In this document: piece by piece, positions 6,892 through 10,449 of the stretch
Position numbering within the stretch: the stretch's first letter is position 1
Layout of the letters: each line of letters opens with the position of its first letter
DNA from: Balneolales bacterium
GTDB taxonomy: Bacteria > Bacteroidota > Rhodothermia > Balneolales > HLUCCA01
Assembly (NCBI GenBank): GCA_022565415.1
Contig: JAIUMT010000101.1
Location: 1-10,449, forward strand
Length of the DNA stretch: 10,449 nucleotides
Direction: 5' to 3'
The notes under the pieces: model-generated
Told to the model about the DNA's origin: nothing
Databases searched by the model: none
Seen by the model: only the letters and a program-made list of their open reading frames with translations
Position numbers and translations under genes: made by a program

Positions 6892-8202
6892 TTAGTATCG
6901 GTAGTAATCAGGCTTGAACGGTCCAGATACTTCAACACCAATATACTTGGCTTGATCTGGGGATAGCTCATCCAACACCACACCTAACTTGGCCAGGTGA
7001 AGTCGGGCAACCTGCTCATCCAGATGCTTAGGAAGCGTGTAAACCTTGTTTTCGTACTGATCTACGTTGTTCCAAAGCTCCAATTGGGCAATAGTCTGAT
7101 TGGTGAAACTAGCCGACATCACAAAGCTTGGGTGACCTGTTGCGCAACCTAAGTTCACAAGGCGACCCTCAGCCAATAAAATGATGTCTTTTCCATCAAC
7201 AGTGTACTTATCTACCTGTGGTTTGATGGTGTTCTTTGTGTTACCGTAGTTGTCGTTAAGCCATTTGACATCGATTTCGTTATCGAAGTGACCAATATTC
7301 GCAACGATGATTTTGTCTTTCATCAGTTTGAAGTGGTCGCCGGTAATGATGTTCTTGTTTCCGGTAGCTGTTACAACGATATCGGCTTCTTTAACAGCTT
7401 CGAGCATTGGCTTGACTTCAAATCCTTCCATTGAGGCCTGAAGCGCACAAATTGGATCTATTTCGGTAATGATTACGCGGGCACCAGCACCACGTAGCGA
7501 TTCTGCAGAACCTTTTCCTACATCGCCGAACCCACCAACAACGGCAACTTTACCGGCAATCATCACGTCAGTAGCACGACGAATCGCATCCACACATGAC
7601 TCGCGGCAGCCGTACTTGTTGTCGAACTTCGATTTGGTAACAGAGTCGTTCACGTTGATCGCTGGAACGGGAAGTGTTCCGGCTTTCATACGGTCGTACA
7701 GACGAAGAACACCGGTTGTGGTTTCCTCAGAAATACCTTTGATATGCTGCACCAGCTCGGGATATTGATCTAAAACGACGTTGGTAAGGTCACCACCATC
7801 ATCCAAAATCATATTCAGCGGACGATCTTCGCTTCCGAAAAACAACGTCTGCTCGATACACCACTCATACTCTTCTTCGGTTAGGCCTTTCCATGCAAAA
7901 ACAGGCACTCCGGCAGCTGCAATTGCGGCAGCGGCATGATCTTGAGTTGAGAAAATGTTGCATGATGACCAACGGACTTCGGCACCAAGCTCAACAAGAG
8001 TCTCGATAAGCACCGCAGTTTGGATAGTCATGTGCAGGCAACCTGCAACACGGGCACCTTTCAGCGGCTTTTTAGGTCCGTATTCTTCGCGCAGAGCCAT
8101 AAGGCCCGGCATTTCGGCCTCAGCCAATTCAATTTCCTTTCGTCCCCAATCGGCCAACGAAATATCTTTTACTTTGTAATCTAAAATCTTTTCTTGAATC
8201 AT
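6892..8202 (-). CDS. ahcY: S-adenosylhomocysteine hydrolase (adenosylhomocysteinase)
   Basis: This cytosolic NAD-dependent enzyme reversibly splits S-adenosylhomocysteine into adenosine and homocysteine, removing the inhibitory by-product of SAM methyltransferases and feeding homocysteine back to methionine synthesis. The 436-residue length is normal. Visible motifs are CLHMTIQTAVLIETL with His57, LDDGGDLTN (133-141), GISEETTTGV with Glu159/160, and the catalytic VTKSKFDNKYGCRES with Lys190, Asp194, Asn195 and Cys199. The NAD-binding GFGDVGKG (224-231) has Phe where Tyr is common; IGHFD (His305) and the C-terminal GPFKPDYYRY with Lys430 and Tyr434, which reach the neighbouring subunit's cofactor, are also present. 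The ATG start is preceded by A/T-rich sequence with no Shine-Dalgarno. The gene has its own terminator and no co-oriented close neighbour. Codons 325-381 are duplicated 598 bases away. Confidence 0.98.
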   Translation of the reverse strand: MIQEKILDYKVKDISLADWGRKEIELAEAEMPGLMALREEYGPKKPLKGARVAGCLHMTIQTAVLIETLVELGAEVRWSSCNIFSTQDHAAAAIAAAGVPVFAWKGLTEEEYEWCIEQTLFFGSEDRPLNMILDDGGDLTNVVLDQYPELVQHIKGISEETTTGVLRLYDRMKAGTLPVPAINVNDSVTKSKFDNKYGCRESCVDAIRRATDVMIAGKVAVVGGFGDVGKGSAESLRGAGARVIITEIDPICALQASMEGFEVKPMLEAVKEADIVVTATGNKNIITGDHFKLMKDKIIVANIGHFDNEIDVKWLNDNYGNTKNTIKPQVDKYTVDGKDIILLAEGRLVNLGCATGHPSFVMSASFTNQTIAQLELWNNVDQYENKVYTLPKHLDEQVARLHLAKLGVVLDELSPDQAKYIGVEVSGPFKPDYYRY

Positions 8203-8406
8203 GTAATGCGTTTAATAAAATGAATAAAAATAGCTACGTAAGTTACTGCGAATAGCCCGGAATCCCAAAATAGCACCTATGGTGCCTTATGGAGGTCAGA
8301 CTGTTTTGCAAACGTGTTTATCTGTGATGGCATCTGATTGAAAACAATAAGTGTTAACGTTCGTCAACAGCCAGACGTCTCGCAGAGGTTCGTCATTCTG
8401 GAATTC

Positions 8407-8952
8407 TTAACGTTGAGCAACGGCGAAGTGTTCCTGAATCATCTCAACAATTTTGTTATAATCGCGCTGATGTCCGCCGGTACCCATTTCAGTGCTCAAA
8501 TATTTGCCATCGGCCCCGATGAAAACCTTGTACGGAATTCCTGAAATTTCGAGATTATTCGCAACATCGCTATCGTCGTAAACAAAAACGAAGTCGTAAT
8601 CATGCTTTTCCTTGAATGAAATTATGTCTTCTGGCTCGTCGCTCCAGCCTGGAGAAACCGCCAATACAACAAACTGATCAGGATATTCTTCCATAATCTG
8701 CTGAAATGTTGGCATACTGTTCAGACAGGGCACACACCAGGTTTCCCAGAAATCAACCAGCACAATTTTGCCTTCAAAATCGGAAACCGCAATTCGCTCG
8801 TCGGAATCGAGTGCCGTAAATGACGCGGTCTCGATTATATCTATGTAATCGCCAGATCCGCTCGATTTCGATGAGCTTCGAAAATCAAGAAATGACACCG
8901 CAATCAGCGCCACGACCGTGAGAACGACCAATATTTTTATGCCGTTATTCAT
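8407..8952 (-). CDS. Membrane-anchored TlpA-like thiol:disulfide oxidoreductase
   Basis: This 181-residue protein has one N-terminal membrane helix (about 5-22), a short Ser/Gly tether and a thioredoxin-fold domain (about 45-178). The active site is WCVPC (72-76, within DFWETWCVPC) and the cis-proline is Pro140 in GIPYKVFI. TlpA/ResA-like proteins of this form face the periplasm and reduce disulfides, for example in cytochrome c maturation or in repair of oxidised envelope proteins; no cytochrome gene is nearby, so the partner is unknown. Val between the two active-site prolines and cysteines, in place of the common Gly or Ala, may shift redox potential but is within family variation. It is divergent from the methyltransferase gene across 192 bases and followed by ahcY on the same strand after 204 bases, which is too far to assume an operon. 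Confidence 0.92.
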   Translation of the reverse strand: MNNGIKILVVLTVVALIAVSFLDFRSSSKSSGSGDYIDIIETASFTALDSDERIAVSDFEGKIVLVDFWETWCVPCLNSMPTFQQIMEEYPDQFVVLAVSPGWSDEPEDIISFKEKHDYDFVFVYDDSDVANNLEISGIPYKVFIGADGKYLSTEMGTGGHQRDYNKIVEMIQEHFAVAQR

Positions 8953-9144
8953 TATGTTTTATTTTTCTGTGAGGTGCAAAGCGGAAAATTACCCCAGTTT
9001 TGCACACATTTTATTTAGTTGTAAAATAACGCATTTACCTCAGATTTAGTTTAAATATGCGTAAATATATGTGATGTGTCGGAGTGTCGGCGTCGCGACC
9101 AATCCTGTATATTACAAGCTAATTTTAGCGAATTCATTTCACCC

Positions 9145-10086
9145 ATGCCAACGCATTGTCCCTGCCCCCTTTGCAATTTCGAAAAAAACACCGCCGACCT
9201 GGTCAGTCAAGATGACCGAATCTTCGGAAAATGCGTTCAATGTTCGCTCATATACTGCAATCCGTCGGCACATCCCACCATCACGCTCGAGCAAGAACGA
9301 TACGACACCCATCTAAACACCCCCGAAAACCCCGGGTATCGGTCGTTTTTGAGTCGGGCGGTTGACCCGGTTTTAGAAATACTTCGGACTAATGTCGATT
9401 CTGCAAAACCCAGTGGTGATGCGAAGCACCCGAGCACCAGTCTGCGCTTTCCCTTTCCTGATGGCGATTTCGAGGTTGTAAAGAATAGTCGTGGCACTGA
9501 AGACATAGTTCCGGATGGAAACACGATCGATAACAGCAGAGTCGATGGAATCGAAGAGAACTTTAATGAGATAACTCGTGATGGGATCCCAAACTTCGCT
9601 ATAGATGATAAAGCTAAAACTGGTGATCATCACTTACGTATGGGCTTTAATATGAGAAGCGAGAATACTGGCAGGAGTGGTTTACACGCCCTCGATTTTG
9701 GCTGCGGTCCCGGACCAGTCCTAAGCCTCATCCTTCGGGAAAACGGGATTCGATGCGTCAATTACGATCCGATTTACTACCCAGACTGGCCAGAAACCAC
9801 CTTCAACCTGATATTTTCCACTGAAACGTTCGAGCATTTCCACCAGCCCGGAGAGACCATTTCTCAAATCAACGATTTGCTGCAGCCCGGCGGAATTCTT
9901 TGCGTCATGACCGAGCAATGGACCGATATTTCGCGGTTTTCGAGCTGGTCTTATACCCGCGACGACACCCACGTCTGTTTTTACCACACCGACACCTTTC
10001 AATGGATTTGCGAGAAATTTGGCTACGAAATCTTGTATAATGACCGAAAACGCGTCATCATCCTGCAAAAAAGACCCACATCATGA
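9145..10086 (+). CDS. Zinc-ribbon class I SAM-dependent methyltransferase with a large internal insertion
   Basis: I chose the ATG at 9145 (MPTHCPCPLC); an in-frame GTG at 9076 would add 23 Cys/Arg-rich residues unlike the family. The 313-residue protein opens with a rubredoxin-like zinc ribbon (Cys7/Cys10 and Cys30/Cys33), then a helical part typical of the family (YDTHLNTPENPGYRSFLSR, 53-71). The Rossmann methyltransferase fold follows: SAM-binding LDFGCGPG (183-190), YDPIYYPD (207-214), ETFEHF (227-232), LLQPGGIL (245-252) and the closing DDTHVCFY (273-280). In relatives I remember, only about 8-10 residues separate the helical part from LDFGCGPG; here about 98 residues (81-178) rich in Asp, Asn, Gly and Ser intervene, in frame. 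The insertion also uses AGA/AGG arginine codons, unlike its flanks. The substrate is unknown. The TGA overlaps the next gene's ATG (ATGA), implying translational coupling. Confidence 0.9.
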   Translation: MPTHCPCPLCNFEKNTADLVSQDDRIFGKCVQCSLIYCNPSAHPTITLEQERYDTHLNTPENPGYRSFLSRAVDPVLEILRTNVDSAKPSGDAKHPSTSLRFPFPDGDFEVVKNSRGTEDIVPDGNTIDNSRVDGIEENFNEITRDGIPNFAIDDKAKTGDHHLRMGFNMRSENTGRSGLHALDFGCGPGPVLSLILRENGIRCVNYDPIYYPDWPETTFNLIFSTETFEHFHQPGETISQINDLLQPGGILCVMTEQWTDISRFSSWSYTRDDTHVCFYHTDTFQWICEKFGYEILYNDRKRVIILQKRPTS

Positions 10087-10449
10087 AACCATTTTTGTCT
10101 GCCTCCGAGCGAGAAACACTCTTAGAACGATTTCATAAGCTAACGGCAGAAACGCCCGCTCAGTTTGGGTTGATGTCGGCCCAGCACATGGTTGAGCATG
10201 TTGCCCTCACATTTTCGATTTCTAACGGTCGGATGGAGGTTGATCAGACAACGCCCGAGCGATTAGCGAACATCACCAAACGGCGGCTATTGCAGACAGA
10301 TATGGAGTTTCCGAAAGGATTTAAAGCACCGATTTTGCCCGAAAATGAGACGATTCCGTTGGTAAACGAGAACCTGGAGCTGGCGCTGCAGGCTTTGGAA
10401 TCGGAGATTGATGCATTTGAGCGTTGGTTTGTTGAAAATCCCGGGTCGC
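10083..10449 (+). CDS. DUF1569/DinB-like protein (3' partial)
   Basis: This frame stays open to the window edge (122 residues visible) and starts with an ATG that overlaps the methyltransferase stop by four bases. The protein begins MKPFLSASERETLLERF and contains FGLMSAQHMVEHVALTFSISNGR (28-50). The pattern of Met-Ser-x-x-x-Met followed by His (His35, His39) is seen in DUF1569 and DinB-like four-helix proteins, where histidines may bind metal. FKAPILP (80-86) and a helical C-terminal part (about 93-118) also fit. These families are thought to be small, possibly thiol- or metal-related enzymes of mostly unknown function. Nearly the whole domain seems to be present, with only the end missing. 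Coupling to the methyltransferase suggests a shared process, but none can be named. Confidence 0.7.
   Translation, partial: MKPFLSASERETLLERFHKLTAETPAQFGLMSAQHMVEHVALTFSISNGRMEVDQTTPERLANITKRRLLQTDMEFPKGFKAPILPENETIPLVNENLELALQALESEIDAFERWFVENPGS

Noticed and set aside
8273..8285. Hairpin GCACC-TAT-GGTGC between ahcY and the thioredoxin gene
   Set aside because: The stem is only 5 bp with a broken T-run on the minus strand; it is too weak to call a terminator or riboswitch.
8203..8406. SAH-sensing riboswitch upstream of ahcY
   Set aside because: No conserved stems of a known SAH riboswitch could be recognised, and these are mainly known outside Bacteroidota.
8984..9127. TAnnTTTG-like promoter elements (rc of 8984-8991 for the thioredoxin gene; TAATTTTA at 9120-9127 for the methyltransferase)
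   Set aside because: Each misses one consensus base and neither has a TTG element at the right distance upstream.
9076..9144. GTG start of the methyltransferase adding 23 residues
   Set aside because: The extra residues are Cys/Arg-rich and unlike the family; the ATG at 9145 puts the zinc-ribbon cysteines at the expected distance from the N-terminus.
9582..9591. TGGGATCCCA palindrome inside the methyltransferase insertion
   Set aside because: A single 10-bp palindrome is within chance, and no matching structure frames the insertion.
9385..9678. Intein in the methyltransferase
   Set aside because: The segment is too short and lacks a nucleophilic first residue and the His-Asn end; there are no splicing motifs.

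Overview
The window looks like a chromosomal segment of a Bacteroidota bacterium, probably of the Flavobacteriales kind. The start codons are preceded by A/T-rich sequence without Shine-Dalgarno motifs. An ECF sigma factor is coupled to a protein with the architecture of the dual membrane-spanning anti-sigma factors known from Bacteroides. The S-adenosylhomocysteine hydrolase has the length and motifs usual for this phylum. No complete mobile element, CRISPR array, rRNA or tRNA was found.

Layout. (1) 1-1449 (+): C-terminal half of an MMPL/RND-type membrane exporter, cut by the window edge. (2) 1493-3492 (-): ECF sigma factor overlapping its putative anti-sigma/beta-barrel partner; this pair converges on the exporter. 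(3) 3699-4982 (-): lipoprotein serpin with an inhibitory-type hinge. (4) 5117-6139 (-): exported protein of unknown function with a CAVGYL-centred domain. (5) 6140-6891: a 750-base stretch with no intact gene. It holds a hairpin, three degenerate repeats at an exact 31-bp period, a 57-codon fragment of a second ahcY copy, adjoining palindromes and the ahcY terminator. (6) 6892-8202 (-): intact ahcY. (7) 8407-8952 (-): membrane-anchored TlpA-like thioredoxin. (8) 9145-10449 (+): zinc-ribbon SAM methyltransferase translationally coupled to a DUF1569/DinB-like protein that runs off the window.

How the genes may work together. The clearest functional unit is sigma plus anti-sigma, likely an envelope-sensing switch. 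The serpin, the exported unknown, the tethered thioredoxin and the exporter are also envelope proteins, but the sequence does not show that they form a pathway. AhcY recycles the S-adenosylhomocysteine made by methyltransferases, yet it is separated from the methyltransferase gene and need not be linked to it.

Most worth a second look: the ahcY fragment, whose differences from the intact gene are almost all synonymous; the roughly 98-residue hydrophilic in-frame insertion inside the methyltransferase, with a similar-looking stretch in the exporter; the three-copy 31-bp-period repeat; and the CAVGYL protein.
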